Assembly: GCF_011039275.1 (NCBI RefSeq)
Contig: NZ_JAAKGB010000001.1
Coordinates: 1,550,001 to 1,614,000, forward strand
Source: Streptococcus hyointestinalis
Lineage (GTDB): Bacteria; Bacillota; Bacilli; Lactobacillales; Streptococcaceae
Reading direction: 5' to 3'
DNA length: 64,000 bases
Part shown: piece after piece, positions 50,625-61,780 of the stretch
Numbering within the stretch: position 1 is the stretch's first letter
Layout of the letters: each line of letters begins with the position of its first letter
Notes under the pieces: model-generated
Seen by the model: the letters and a program-made list of their open reading frames with translations, nothing else
Told to the model about the DNA's origin: nothing
Databases searched by the model: none
Made by a program: the position numbers and the translations under genes

Positions 50625-51977
50625 TTACTCAGATAGACCCTCTTCTTTTAAGAGTTGTCTATCATAGCGACGAAGAAATGGCCAATAAACGAGGAAGGCT
50701 GCGATAGCACAGATAATCGCTAAAGGAATAGCTTTGACATCTGCCGTACCAATAAATGCCCCAATCCCCACTGGCGTAGGCCATGGCACTTGAGCCACAA
50801 TGGCATGAATGAGATTTAATTTCATCGCAAAGTAATAAATCGTCATAGAAACAATTGGAGCGCAGATAAATGGGATAGCTAGAGCTGGGTTATAGATAAT
50901 AGGTAAACCAAAGATTAAAGGTTCATTGATATTAAAGATACCTGGCACAACAGAGGCCTTTCCGATAGCACTTAATTGTTGAGAACGAGCCCTGAAAGCA
51001 CACCAAATACACAAACCTAGTGTAGCTCCTGAACCACCAGCAATAACAAACATATTTGAAAATTCACCCGCAACAATATAGCGTGCTCCTTCAGTTGCAT
51101 TGGCTGCTACATTGGCAAGAGCAATTGGATTGACAAAAGCAAAGATGATATTGGCACCGTGGATACCGACAATCCAAAGAGCTTGTGTCAATAGATAGAT
51201 GATGACAAGCCCAATCCATGTATTTGTCAGGTGACCGACAAATGAGAACGGAATAGAAATAACCTTGTATATGTCTGTTCCTAGTGCAACAAAAGCACCG
51301 TTAATCAGAATAACCACAAAGGCTACTACAAACCCCGGAATAAGAGCTGTAAATCCACGAGAGACACCTTCTGGAACAGACTCAGGCATTTTGATAACCC
51401 AGTTGTGCTTTACACACATTCGATAAAGCAAGACGGTGATAACAGCCATGATAATCCCTGTGAAAATCCCACCCGTTCCAAAACGAGTGACACCATTAGA
51501 CATCGCCCAGCCATCTACAATAACACTGCCTTCTTTCAAACTTGTCACTGCTGACATGACACCACCATCAAAAACAATTTGAGGAACCGTCATGATAAAA
51601 GCAAACAAGGCAAGTAAAGCACCGTTAAGAGGATTCAAATCTAAGTCTTCCTCCTCTGCGTAAATTTTCGTCAACTCATACGCCATTGATAAAACAAAGT
51701 ATAGAGACAAAGCTCCCATAGTGGCATAATAAGCAACCATATACAAGTCTGTAAATTTATCAAATGATGCTGAAAATAGCTGGGCAACAACAGGCCAAAA
51801 TTTAAAAGATTGCGGCAAAATGCTGAATACTAAAAACATTGACCCAACAATTGTAAATGGAACTGCTGCCATACCTGCAGCCGTAATCGCACGCACAACC
51901 TTGTACTGCGCAATAACTCCCATTGGTCCCATCAGATATTTATCCAACAGCCCAAAGAATCCTTTTTGTTCGTCCAT
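50625..51977 (-). CDS. PTS cellobiose/beta-glucoside transporter subunit IIC
   Basis: 450 residues, about ten membrane segments, of the Lac/Cel IIC family (CelB-like): GFTALIPGFVVAFVVILINGAF, IHGANIIFAFVNPIALANVAANA, NEPLIFGLPIIYNPALAIPF. The conserved NEP and histidine in IVGIHG are present. It takes up a beta-glucoside with phosphorylation, fed by the IIA and IIB proteins of the same operon; the 6-phosphoglucosidase then splits the product. Last gene of the operon. Confidence 0.93.
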   Translation of the reverse strand: MDEQKGFFGLLDKYLMGPMGVIAQYKVVRAITAAGMAAVPFTIVGSMFLVFSILPQSFKFWPVVAQLFSASFDKFTDLYMVAYYATMGALSLYFVLSMAYELTKIYAEEEDLDLNPLNGALLALFAFIMTVPQIVFDGGVMSAVTSLKEGSVIVDGWAMSNGVTRFGTGGIFTGIIMAVITVLLYRMCVKHNWVIKMPESVPEGVSRGFTALIPGFVVAFVVILINGAFVALGTDIYKVISIPFSFVGHLTNTWIGLVIIYLLTQALWIVGIHGANIIFAFVNPIALANVAANATEGARYIVAGEFSNMFVIAGGSGATLGLCIWCAFRARSQQLSAIGKASVVPGIFNINEPLIFGLPIIYNPALAIPFICAPIVSMTIYYFAMKLNLIHAIVAQVPWPTPVGIGAFIGTADVKAIPLAIICAIAAFLVYWPFLRRYDRQLLKEEGLSE

Positions 51978-51995
51978 GAGAACTCCTCCTAAATA

Positions 51996-52517
51996 TTAGT
52001 GATGATATTTTTCAATCGTTTGAAACCGCACATAATACCTATCTTTATTGGCTAAAATCTCTTGTATTCTTCCTAAATTATAGAAAACAAGTAGTAAACC
52101 TAAGATTAAGATAATCGCAATAAAGAGATGACCGACTTGATTATCCGCAAAAATCGGAAACAGCGTTGAAAATTGATTGGTCATAACAATCATTAAAAGT
52201 AGCAACAGCTGAACTATCCCTTGAAAATAAAGTGTCCCTCTTGTTATTGTCAAGTAAACGTTTTTTGTCCCATACATCCTAAACTGCTCCGCATAAGACC
52301 AGACAATAAAGATAAGCAAAATTATCGGAATGATAATATAAAAACTCACTTGCGTCCATAAGATAATAAGCCAATAGACGTTAGAAAAGAAAAACAATGC
52401 CAAAGAATACCTAAACAGCATATAACGATTGAAAAAAGAGTTTTTTAAAGCCGTTTCTCTCTTTAATGTCTCTCTTGATTTTTGAGAATGCGTTTCTCTA
52501 ACATTTTTCTTATGCAT
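51996..52517 (-). CDS. Hypothetical membrane protein in PTS operon
   Basis: 173 residues with four predicted membrane segments and a basic N-terminus (MHKKNVRETHSQKSRETLKRE). Not recognised; it resembles small polytopic proteins sometimes found in PTS operons. It lies 18 bp before IIC and 14 bp after IIA, so it is co-transcribed. It could modulate the transporter or be unrelated. Confidence 0.75.
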   Translation of the reverse strand: MHKKNVRETHSQKSRETLKRETALKNSFFNRYMLFRYSLALFFFSNVYWLIILWTQVSFYIIIPIILLIFIVWSYAEQFRMYGTKNVYLTITRGTLYFQGIVQLLLLLMIVMTNQFSTLFPIFADNQVGHLFIAIILILGLLLVFYNLGRIQEILANKDRYYVRFQTIEKYHH

Positions 52518-52531
52518 TGGGCTTCCTTTCC

Positions 52532-52846
52532 TTATCCCACTTTCTTGTACAATTCCAACATCTCAAGCGCCACTTCTCTAAGTGTCATGGTGGTCATGAG
52601 GTGGTCTTGGGCATGTACCATGATAATCTCAACATTAATCTCTGTACCACAAGCATACTCTTGTAAAAGATCGGTCTGTGCTTGATGGGCTTTGAGTAGC
52701 TCTTCGTTAGAAGCCTTTAATTTTTCTGTAGCTAAATCGTACTTGCCCTCTCGCATCGCCTCAAAGGCTTCGTGTACAATACTTCTGGCATTTCCTGAGT
52801 TCAAAATAATCTCAAAAGCTGCCACTTGCAACTCTTCTGTGTTCAT
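52532..52846 (-). CDS. PTS lactose/cellobiose-family subunit IIA
   Basis: 104 residues, trimeric helical IIA of the Lac/Cel family: ELQVAAFEIILNSGNARSIVHEAFEAMREGKYDLATEKL and the active His in VHAQDHLMT (near residue 78). It carries phosphate from HPr to IIB. Starts within the end of the regulator gene (4-bp overlap). Confidence 0.95.
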   Translation of the reverse strand: MNTEELQVAAFEIILNSGNARSIVHEAFEAMREGKYDLATEKLKASNEELLKAHQAQTDLLQEYACGTEINVEIIMVHAQDHLMTTMTLREVALEMLELYKKVG

Positions 52847-54846
52847 TGATGCGGTTTCCTTTCTTTTATTTTCAAAAATAATGCCTTAAACTGTTCAAAT
52901 GTTTGACAATCTAAGAGCTGCTCCTGAATGTCTTTTCGATCAACCAAATCTACAATGTAAGAAACAAGCTCGGGTAAACCGTCATTGTCATAAATGGACA
53001 TTGAGGACAAAAAGACAAATTGGATGTGAGGATAGTCAGCGTTCCATCTCAAACCATCCTTAATGATAGCGACACCAATTTGATGTTTGCTAGCAACTGC
53101 TTTTATCGGATGAGGGACTGCAACACGGTCACTAAAAATGACAGAACTCATCGATTCACGCTGGGCTAGCATTTTTTGCATCCTCTCCACAAAATGCTCT
53201 CCCTCTCCTTCAGCCATACTAGCTAGCAGATTGTTAATAACTGTATCCTTATCTGCTTTGTCCAAGTATAAAAATGATTTTTCTGAGAAATAAGCATCAA
53301 ACTGACTTTCTATATCATCTATTGCCTTTTCATCAGAATGGACGATTGTTTCCTTATCAGACTTTCTTAGGCAGGAAATCTCGTGTCGCACTTTCTGAAC
53401 CTCTTCCTCTTTGAGAAAGACTGAAACCGTAAAAACAGGCATATTAAAAATTAAATTTGACAAATCAATGGATGATATAATGAAATCAATCCCTTGGAGT
53501 TTTTCATCCGTAATTTCATAATAACCAATCACATCAACAATATGGACTAGGTTACCTAATTCGTTGATTATGCGGCTTTTTAACATTTGCGCACTTCCAT
53601 AACCCGTTGCACAAATAACTAAAATGTTGAACTTCTTCTCCTCTTTCTTCCTTTCCTTTGCTGCCATAAAATGTAGGGCAACATAAGCAATTTCATGGTC
53701 TGACAAATTGAAAGCTTTAAAAGTTGGCATAGCGTCCATAACGCGACGTCCCAAGCAAAACATATCTTGATACTTTGTTTGAATGTCATCGCTTAAAGGA
53801 TTTTCCAAAACGACTTGATTTTCTAGTCGAATAAGCAAGGTAGCAAGGTGGGCAACTAGTCCCTCAATCAGTTGGAAATCCACTTCCACCTCATCATTCA
53901 CCTTATGAAGCGCTTGCAATAACTCTTGACGAATCATCTCAGATGAATTACTAAAATGCCCATGCGATAAACCATAACCTTTAGATACCAAATGAAGGGT
54001 AATGTAATCCACCTCTTCTATCGGAAAATCAATATGAGTTACCGTTGAAATGCGGTTTAAGATACGATGAGCGACTTCGCTCTCAGGCAAATTTTGTAAA
54101 TGGGCTGATTCATCAATCTGCAAAATTTGAAAACCCTCTGTCACCCGCCGAATGGTCAATGCAATATGAATAATCAAATTTTGAATCGCAAAATCAGAAC
54201 ATTTCAAATGAGCCTCACGGCATTCATCCAAGACAATGATTGTCAACTCTTCAAAGGAAATCACCTGATTTAACAAACGATTATCCACATAAGAGTGCAT
54301 GGTGTGAATAAAACCAGAATCGATAAAGTGATCGATGATAAATCGTCTTTTATCACGCTCTAAGCCTGTTACAAAGACGCCTTTATTTGCCTTACTTTCA
54401 ATTTTGAGATGGTAAGGAGCTAACTTACATCGTATCTTCTTGAAATCTGCTGATAAGGTCGAGCGACTGACATAAAGCTCATCAACTAAGTCATCAAAGT
54501 AAATCTCATTTTGTTCAAAGAGTAGTTTGTTTAAAAGATAGTTGTAGCGATCATTGATATCAATGGATTCGCTACAGCAAATACCATGCTCATTGATCGG
54601 ATTTTCTTCTAAGAAAGTCGCATAAACGTCCTCATTGTCAACCTTAAGCTGATAGCCCCGACCTGGTTTAGAAGAGACAGTCACACCGTCATAGGCTGAT
54701 TTTAGATAATCTAAAATCGTCTTATAGTAAGTGCGTACTGTTCTATCAGAACAACCAAGATAGGCAGCTAGCTCTTTACTAGTGACAAATCGTTTTTTAT
54801 TCTCCACTAAAAACTGGAGCATCCGCATTTCTTTTTGATGTAACAC
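52843..54846 (-). CDS. BglG/LicR-type PRD transcriptional activator
   Basis: About 667 residues from GTG near 54846 (GGGGGTTG upstream; exact start uncertain). N-terminal HTH (KELAAYLGCSDRTVRTYYK) and a second HTH (VDELYVSRSTLSADFKKIR), two PRD domains with conserved His (~190-390), a IIB-like domain with ILVICATGYGSAQMLKSR (~410-500) and a C-terminal IIA-like domain (~520-665, VAVPHPIKAV). Activity is set by phosphorylation by PTS proteins, making the operon respond to its own substrate. Confidence 0.93.
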   Translation of the reverse strand: MLHQKEMRMLQFLVENKKRFVTSKELAAYLGCSDRTVRTYYKTILDYLKSAYDGVTVSSKPGRGYQLKVDNEDVYATFLEENPINEHGICCSESIDINDRYNYLLNKLLFEQNEIYFDDLVDELYVSRSTLSADFKKIRCKLAPYHLKIESKANKGVFVTGLERDKRRFIIDHFIDSGFIHTMHSYVDNRLLNQVISFEELTIIVLDECREAHLKCSDFAIQNLIIHIALTIRRVTEGFQILQIDESAHLQNLPESEVAHRILNRISTVTHIDFPIEEVDYITLHLVSKGYGLSHGHFSNSSEMIRQELLQALHKVNDEVEVDFQLIEGLVAHLATLLIRLENQVVLENPLSDDIQTKYQDMFCLGRRVMDAMPTFKAFNLSDHEIAYVALHFMAAKERKKEEKKFNILVICATGYGSAQMLKSRIINELGNLVHIVDVIGYYEITDEKLQGIDFIISSIDLSNLIFNMPVFTVSVFLKEEEVQKVRHEISCLRKSDKETIVHSDEKAIDDIESQFDAYFSEKSFLYLDKADKDTVINNLLASMAEGEGEHFVERMQKMLAQRESMSSVIFSDRVAVPHPIKAVASKHQIGVAIIKDGLRWNADYPHIQFVFLSSMSIYDNDGLPELVSYIVDLVDRKDIQEQLLDCQTFEQFKALFLKIKERKPHQ

Positions 54847-54889
54847 CACAACCCCCAGCCAAAATGGCAAGCATTTTGAGAAACAGTGA

Positions 54890-55204
54890 CTAGATATTTT
54901 CCTTGACTAATTTAGCCATCTTTTCAATTCCCATAGGAATAGGAACATAGGCTTGCGGAGGAATTTGGACAATAGGTTTTCCTGTTTTAGCAGCTGCATC
55001 TGCTAATTGCTTGAAGTTCATTTTTGTTTGTGGGCTGACCAGATAAAGGTCATATTTATCTGCTTCAATACGTTTTTGACCTTCTGGGACACCTACAGCA
55101 TCCATTTCGATGTTTTCTCCCTGTTCTTGAAGAAGTGTAGCGGTTTTCTTTGCAATCATTGAGGATGACATCCCACCTGCACAAATAATCAATGCTTTTG
55201 CCAT
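54890..55204 (-). CDS. PTS cellobiose-family subunit IIB
   Basis: 104 residues from ATG at 55204 (AGGAGTC upstream). CelA-type IIB: AKALIICAGGMSSSMIAKK, with phosphocysteine Cys8. It passes phosphate from IIA to the incoming sugar. It is separated from the SemiSWEET gene by ~130 bases of AT-rich DNA that may carry an internal promoter. Confidence 0.95.
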   Translation of the reverse strand: MAKALIICAGGMSSSMIAKKTATLLQEQGENIEMDAVGVPEGQKRIEADKYDLYLVSPQTKMNFKQLADAAAKTGKPIVQIPPQAYVPIPMGIEKMAKLVKENI

Positions 55205-55334
55205 AATATAGACTCCTTTTACTATTTTTATGATAAGATTATGATAATATAAAACGCTTACATTGTAAATAGCTTTTTCTTCCGCTTCAATGCGGAAATT
55301 TTTTCGTGTATTTCCGCAAGTCAAAAATCAATCC

Positions 55335-55574
55335 CTACGAAGACCGAACCTTATAGTACAAAATCGTCCCTGACAGGACAAGGGAGATGCTATTAGCTAG
55401 GATAAGTGGCATATCGCCAATGTGAATCCCGTGTGCCAGCCAAAGCCCAATCCCTGTCACTTGCATAGCATACATACCCAGAGAAATTCCCGACGTATCC
55501 TTGGTTTTGATGGTCTTAATCACCTGTGGCAAAAAAGCTAGAGTCGTTAACACCGCTGCGATTGCACCAATCAT
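55335..55574 (-). CDS. SemiSWEET-type sugar transporter
   Basis: 79 residues with three membrane helices: MIGAIAAVLTTLAFLPQVIKTIKTKDTSGISLGMYAMQVTGIGLWLAHGI..., showing the PQ-loop (FLPQVIKT) and the Trp/Asn substrate residues of SemiSWEET. Works as a homodimer. Unusual in a PTS operon; it may export surplus glucose or take in free sugar. Confidence 0.9.
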   Translation of the reverse strand: MIGAIAAVLTTLAFLPQVIKTIKTKDTSGISLGMYAMQVTGIGLWLAHGIHIGDMPLILANSISLVLSGTILYYKVRSS

Positions 55575-55638
55575 GCTGATTTCCTTTCTATTTTCCTAAA
55601 GATAAGAGAAAGCAACAACTGTCACTTTCTCTTTTGTC

Positions 55639-57105
<1,467 letters not shown>

Positions 57106-57107
57106 TT

Positions 57108-57126
57108 ATTATAGCAAGCGGTTACA
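57108..57126 (-). promoter_or_regulatory. bgl operon promoter with overlapping CcpA cre site
   Basis: A TATAAT -10 box (minus strand, 57108-57113) is overlapped by TGTAACCGCTTGCT (57113-57126), which matches 12 of 14 positions of the Firmicute cre consensus. CcpA binding there would block the operon in the presence of glucose, in line with its sugar-uptake role. Confidence 0.65.
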
Positions 57127-57142
57127 CTTTTGAACATATAAA

Positions 57143-57168
57143 AAATTTCCTCAAAAATGAGGAAATTT
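57143..57168 (-). terminator. smc terminator
   Basis: 10-bp stem AAATTTCCTC/GAGGAAATTT with 6-base loop and T-run on the minus strand, about 25 bp past the smc stop, before the bgl operon. Confidence 0.88.
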
Positions 57169-57194
57169 CTCATACTATCTATAAGTCACGACAA

Positions 57195-60100
57195 CTAAGC
57201 CGTCGTCAAGTTTTCAGCGTCTTTTAGCTTGACGGAGACGATACGTGAGACACCAGATTCTTGCATGGTGACCCCATAGATACTGTCAGCTGCTGCCATG
57301 GTGCCCTTGCGGTGCGTCACAACGATGAACTGACTGGATTGGTCAAAGCGGTTGAGGTAGTCCCCAAAACGCTTGACATTTGCCTCATCGAGCGCGGCTT
57401 CGACCTCATCTAGGATAACAAACGGTATGGTCTTGACACGGATGATGGCAAATAGCAGAGCTAGAGCGGACAAGGCTTTTTCACCACCAGACATGAGGTT
57501 GAGCGACTGGATTTTCTTGCCTGGAGGTTGCACTGATATCTCAATGCCTGCCTCTAGCAAGTCCTCAGACGTCAACATCAAGTCGGCGCTTCCTCCGCCA
57601 AACATCTGCGTAAAGGTCTGCTTGAAACTGTTTCGAATGGCTTCAAAGGTCAGCTTAAAGCGCTGTTTGACCTCCTCATCCATATCTGAAATCGTCGTCA
57701 ACAAGAGATTTTTGGCGTCTACCAAGTCCTCTTTTTGCGTGTTGAGGAAATCAAGGCGCTGACTGACCTCCTCAAACTGCTCAATAGCGTCCAGATTGAC
57801 AGGACCTAGGTCCTTAATCTGACGCTGAAGCGTGCGCAACTGCTCTCTAGCAAGCTCAAGGTTCTCAAGCACATGTGCTTCTTCCTTGGCGTCTTCTAGA
57901 GTATACTGATACTCCTCGCTCAAGCGACGAGCAAATTGACGCAGCTGCTTTTCAATGGTTTCAATCATAGCTTCAATCTGCGCCTGCTTGCGGATGAATT
58001 GCTCGTTTTGCTGGCTTTCTTTTGCTAGCGCTTGATTGGTCTCATCGATTTGCGCTTCAAGGTCTTCTAGCTCAAAACGCAGACTGATTTGCTCCTGCTC
58101 CAAGCTGCTTTTGTGCTCTCTTGCCTGCTCTAGCTGTGCTTTTAAGCGTGGCAAGAGACTATCATCTGCTTGGTCTTGCTGAGAAAGGGCTGCTGTTAGG
58201 CTGGTGAGTTCTGTTTGGTAACTCTCTACATCAGCTTTTAGGCGAGATTGATTGGCTTTTTCAAACTTCATCTCACTAAGCAGTTCACGCTCCTGCAATT
58301 TTGCCTGCGATAGCTGCTCTGACAGACGGGCCACACCAGTGTCAAAGCTGTCTTTGTCGGTCTTGAGTTGCTCGATTTGCTGTGAGAGCGCACTTTTTTT
58401 CTGCGCTAGCTCATTTAGCTCCTCCTCTAGCTCCTGCCAAAGAGTATCGAAAGCAGGCTCTGACTCATTCTCAACATGGCCTTTCAGAGTTTGATAAGTC
58501 TCCTCAACATCTGATAGACGCTCCGTGACTTGCTTGTAGGACAGTTGAGCTGCCTGTTCTTCTAGCCTCTTTTGATTGCCCTCTTCCTTGATAAGGGCAA
58601 GTTTTTCTCTCTCAGATTCCAGCCTTTCTTTTAGCGAAGCGACCTCTTTTTCATGAGCTATTTGCTTCTCTTCAAGTGTTTTCAACTCTTTTTCCACTTG
58701 GTCGAGCTCTTGCTTGATAAAGGTCGTGTTATTGCCACGATTGGCCCCACCAGAAAAAGAACCGCCAGCTCTAATCTCTGTACCATCCAAGGTCACTATA
58801 CGCACCCGATAAGACAGGCGCTTGGCAGCTTGATTAGCATGTTCAATGCTATCAAAAATCGCCGTCAAACCAAGGAGATTACTCATAATATGAGATAGCT
58901 TAGGCTCATAGCTGACCAACTGACTGGCAATCCCCAAGAACCCTTGGCTAGTCTCCAAAGTTTCAAGCTGATGTGAAGCCAACTGGCGAGAGGAAATCGT
59001 GGTCAGTGGCAAGAAGGTCGCTCGCCCACGTCGATTTTGCTTTAGAAAAGCAATTGCCTGCTTGGCTGCATTTTCATCCTCAACGATGATATGCTGGCTA
59101 CTCGCACCAAGCGCTATCTCAAGCGCTGTCTGATAGCGTGGTGAAAAGGAGAGATGCTCGCTAACCGCACCAATAATGCCAGTCAGACTCTTTTCTTGCA
59201 AGATCGCCTTGACACCAGCGTAGAAATGGCTGTGGTTTTTATAGATAGACTCAAGGCTCGCTTTTTTCGCCTTTTTAGACTTGATATTATCCAGTTGCTT
59301 AAAAAGCTGGTCTTGCTGAGTACGATAAGTTGCTTCAGCGCTTTCAAGCGCTGTTGCCTTTTCTTGGTACTGCTCTAGTAGCTCTTTGACAGACTGACTG
59401 GCGTCCTCTAATAGCGCCTGCTGGTTGGCTTCTTCCTTCTTGAGCTTAGAGAGCTCTTGCGCTAATTGCTGGATTTCTTCTTGTCTAAAGGCAGACTGCT
59501 GTTCTTGACTGTTTTTTTGCGCTTTGAGAGCCGTTTTTTGGTTAGAAAGCTCGGCTTCCTTTTGCATTATATCCACAAACTGCTCACGCAACTGCTCGAT
59601 GAGCTGGTCGGGATTGTGGCGATATTGCTCCAAATCCGTCTCTAGTTTTGCAATACTTGAGCGTTCCTGCTCTAGCTTGGCTTTTAAGCTAGCTAGACTA
59701 GCTGTTTTTTCACTTAGAGCAGCCTTGGTCTGCTCAATCGTCTCTTCAAGCTTTTTAGCCTGCTCCGTGAGCTGCGCTGCTTTTTGAGTGGACTGGTCAC
59801 TAGCAAGCTGGGTCACTTCAATCTGGCGCTCCAAATCAGCACTTAGCTGAGTGACATCCAGCAGTTCTTTTTGCTTTGTTAGGCTTTTATCTGAGAGTTT
59901 ACGGCGCCTGTCCTTGAGCTTCTGACTTTTGTCCTCTAGTTTTTGGCGCTTGTCGTAATAGGCAGACAAACTCTCCTTGACAGCTGCTAACTCTTCTTTT
60001 TGAGTGCTAAGTGCCAGCTTTTGCTCCTTGATGTCCTCAACCAAAATCGCCAAATCAAGCACTTTTCGCTCACCATCCAGCTCCAAAAAGCGCTTGGCTG

Positions 60101-60731
60101 TCTCTGCTTGTTTTTTGAGTGGAGTGACTTGTGTATCCAGCTCGTAGATAATATCTTCTAGGCGATCGAGATTGTCCTGCGTTTGATTGAGCTTGGTCTG
60201 TGTTTCTTTTTTGCGGGTCTTGTATTTTAAGACACCAGCAGCTTCCTCAAAAATCGCTCTGCGCTCTTGCGGCTTGCTGTTAAAGATTTCCTCGACACGT
60301 CCTTGCGAGATAATCGAAAAGGAATCACGTCCAAGACCTGTATCCATAAACAGCTCATGCACATCACGCAAGCGGACCTTGCGCCCATCGATGAGATACT
60401 CGCTGTCACCATTTCTAAAAATACGACGCTCCACACGTATCAGCTCACTCGCCTGCTCGATAAACTGGTCGCTGTTATCAAGTGTCACCGCAACATAGGC
60501 ATAGTTCAGAGCTTTTCTACTCTGTGTCCCTGCAAAAATAACGTCTGGCATTTTGCCACCACGCAGACTCTTGGCACTAGACTCTCCCAGCGCCCAACGC
60601 AGACTCTCTGTGATATTACTCTTACCAGAGCCGTTGGGTCCGACAATGGCAGTCACACCTCTGTCAAACTCAATTTTTGTCTTATCTGCAAAGGACTTAA
60701 AGCCTTGCAGCTCAATTTCTTTTAGAAACAT
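57195..60731 (-). CDS. smc: Chromosome partition protein Smc
   Basis: 1178 residues. N-terminal Walker A GPNGSGKS (31-38), long coiled coils (~170-500 and ~660-1000) around a hinge (~515-640, IVEDENAAKQAIAFLKQNRRGRATF), and C-terminal signature LMSGGEKALSALALLFAI with Walker B FVILDEVEAALD. With ScpA/ScpB it organises and segregates the chromosome. It starts one base after the rnc stop. Its last ~15 codons recur at 50560-50610, showing where the PTS island was inserted. Confidence 0.98.
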   Translation of the reverse strand: MFLKEIELQGFKSFADKTKIEFDRGVTAIVGPNGSGKSNITESLRWALGESSAKSLRGGKMPDVIFAGTQSRKALNYAYVAVTLDNSDQFIEQASELIRVERRIFRNGDSEYLIDGRKVRLRDVHELFMDTGLGRDSFSIISQGRVEEIFNSKPQERRAIFEEAAGVLKYKTRKKETQTKLNQTQDNLDRLEDIIYELDTQVTPLKKQAETAKRFLELDGERKVLDLAILVEDIKEQKLALSTQKEELAAVKESLSAYYDKRQKLEDKSQKLKDRRRKLSDKSLTKQKELLDVTQLSADLERQIEVTQLASDQSTQKAAQLTEQAKKLEETIEQTKAALSEKTASLASLKAKLEQERSSIAKLETDLEQYRHNPDQLIEQLREQFVDIMQKEAELSNQKTALKAQKNSQEQQSAFRQEEIQQLAQELSKLKKEEANQQALLEDASQSVKELLEQYQEKATALESAEATYRTQQDQLFKQLDNIKSKKAKKASLESIYKNHSHFYAGVKAILQEKSLTGIIGAVSEHLSFSPRYQTALEIALGASSQHIIVEDENAAKQAIAFLKQNRRGRATFLPLTTISSRQLASHQLETLETSQGFLGIASQLVSYEPKLSHIMSNLLGLTAIFDSIEHANQAAKRLSYRVRIVTLDGTEIRAGGSFSGGANRGNNTTFIKQELDQVEKELKTLEEKQIAHEKEVASLKERLESEREKLALIKEEGNQKRLEEQAAQLSYKQVTERLSDVEETYQTLKGHVENESEPAFDTLWQELEEELNELAQKKSALSQQIEQLKTDKDSFDTGVARLSEQLSQAKLQERELLSEMKFEKANQSRLKADVESYQTELTSLTAALSQQDQADDSLLPRLKAQLEQAREHKSSLEQEQISLRFELEDLEAQIDETNQALAKESQQNEQFIRKQAQIEAMIETIEKQLRQFARRLSEEYQYTLEDAKEEAHVLENLELAREQLRTLQRQIKDLGPVNLDAIEQFEEVSQRLDFLNTQKEDLVDAKNLLLTTISDMDEEVKQRFKLTFEAIRNSFKQTFTQMFGGGSADLMLTSEDLLEAGIEISVQPPGKKIQSLNLMSGGEKALSALALLFAIIRVKTIPFVILDEVEAALDEANVKRFGDYLNRFDQSSQFIVVTHRKGTMAAADSIYGVTMQESGVSRIVSVKLKDAENLTTA

Positions 60732-61424
60732 TTAGTCCTCACTCAGTCGCTCAAGCGCTTCTTTAGCAGCTGCTTGCTCTGCTTGTTTTTTAGACTTGCC
60801 ACTACCAGAGCTGATTGCCTTGTCATTGACAAAGACGCTCACCTCAAACACCTTGGCATGGGCTGGTCCAGACTCTTTAGTGACACGATAGCTAATCGCC
60901 ACATCACCATTGACCTGTAGTTTCTCTTGAAGGGCTGTCTTGTAGTCACGCACCTTTTGGTAATTGCCCTTTTCAACTTGAGGAATGACTACTTGATTGA
61001 GAAAAGTCTCAACGGCGTCCACTCCCTTATCCAGCAAAAGCGCACCTAAAAAGGCTTCAAACAAGTCTCCTAAAATCGTTGCTCGCTCACGTCCACCTGA
61101 CTTTTCCTCACCCTTACCAAGCTTGACATAAGCGTCAAAGCCACAGTAGCGTGAAAAGCCAGCTAAACTTTCCTCACGTACAATCATAGAGCGCAGTTTA
61201 GACAAATCACCCTCTGGTTTTTTCGGGTATTTTTCAAATAAATAGCGTGAAATAATCAGTTGCAGAACAGCGTCTCCTAAAAATTCCAAACGCTCATTAT
61301 GTGAAATCTTTAGGAGACGGTGTTCGTTCGCATAGGATGTATGTGTAAAAGCCGTGTCTAATAAAGATTTATCATCAAAGACAATGCCATAGTCTATTGA
61401 CAGTTTTTCTTCTAATGTTTTCAT
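60732..61424 (-). CDS. rnc: Ribonuclease III
   Basis: 230 residues. RNase III signature [14 protein letters not shown] with catalytic acidic residues, and a C-terminal dsRNA-binding domain (~155-228, [36 protein letters not shown]). It processes rRNA and, in type II CRISPR systems, the tracrRNA:pre-crRNA duplex, so it is a partner of the locus at 24615-31025. It directly precedes smc on the minus strand, an order shared by many streptococci. Confidence 0.97.
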   Translation of the reverse strand: MKTLEEKLSIDYGIVFDDKSLLDTAFTHTSYANEHRLLKISHNERLEFLGDAVLQLIISRYLFEKYPKKPEGDLSKLRSMIVREESLAGFSRYCGFDAYVKLGKGEEKSGGRERATILGDLFEAFLGALLLDKGVDAVETFLNQVVIPQVEKGNYQKVRDYKTALQEKLQVNGDVAISYRVTKESGPAHAKVFEVSVFVNDKAISSGSGKSKKQAEQAAAKEALERLSED

Positions 61425-61780
61425 TATTTTTTATTCTCCCTCTCATGTCTATATAAAAGTCTTTCTTATTATACCAAAAATATCAAAAAATGAAAAAGAG
61501 GCTTTGTTTGTGAAAAACCTCTTTTGAAGCTGAGGCAAATAGTTTTCAGCTTCTCAATTTATAGATTTATATGCGAGACGCAGTGGTTTGGAGAAACTCT
61601 AGTGACTTTAGTCGCTTTAGAGTTTCCCATGCACAATTGATTAGGCACTTTGGTGCCAATCAATCCCTGCTAGTGGGCTCTAATACGTTGATAAATCAAC
61701 TTTTAGAACCCTACTCAATTTTGCGGAGGTGGGACGACAAAATCGCATTTCTACGAAATGACCGATTTTTGTCCCACTCT
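61425..61780. repeat. Multi-hairpin intergenic element between rnc and vicX
   Basis: 356 bp without a credible gene. Four hairpins stand in a row: GAAACTCTA (61593-61601) with TAGAGTTTC (61618-61626), extended inward; TTGATT-GGCAC (61637-61648) with GTGCC-AATCAA (61653-61663); a GGG-TCTAA/GTTGAT stem with ATCAAC/TTAGA-CCC (~61675-61712); and GTGGGAC...ACAAAATCG with CGATTTTTGTCCCAC (~61729-61777). The last resembles terminator-like repeats common between streptococcal genes. The array may be a composite repeat or a structured RNA. Confidence 0.5.
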
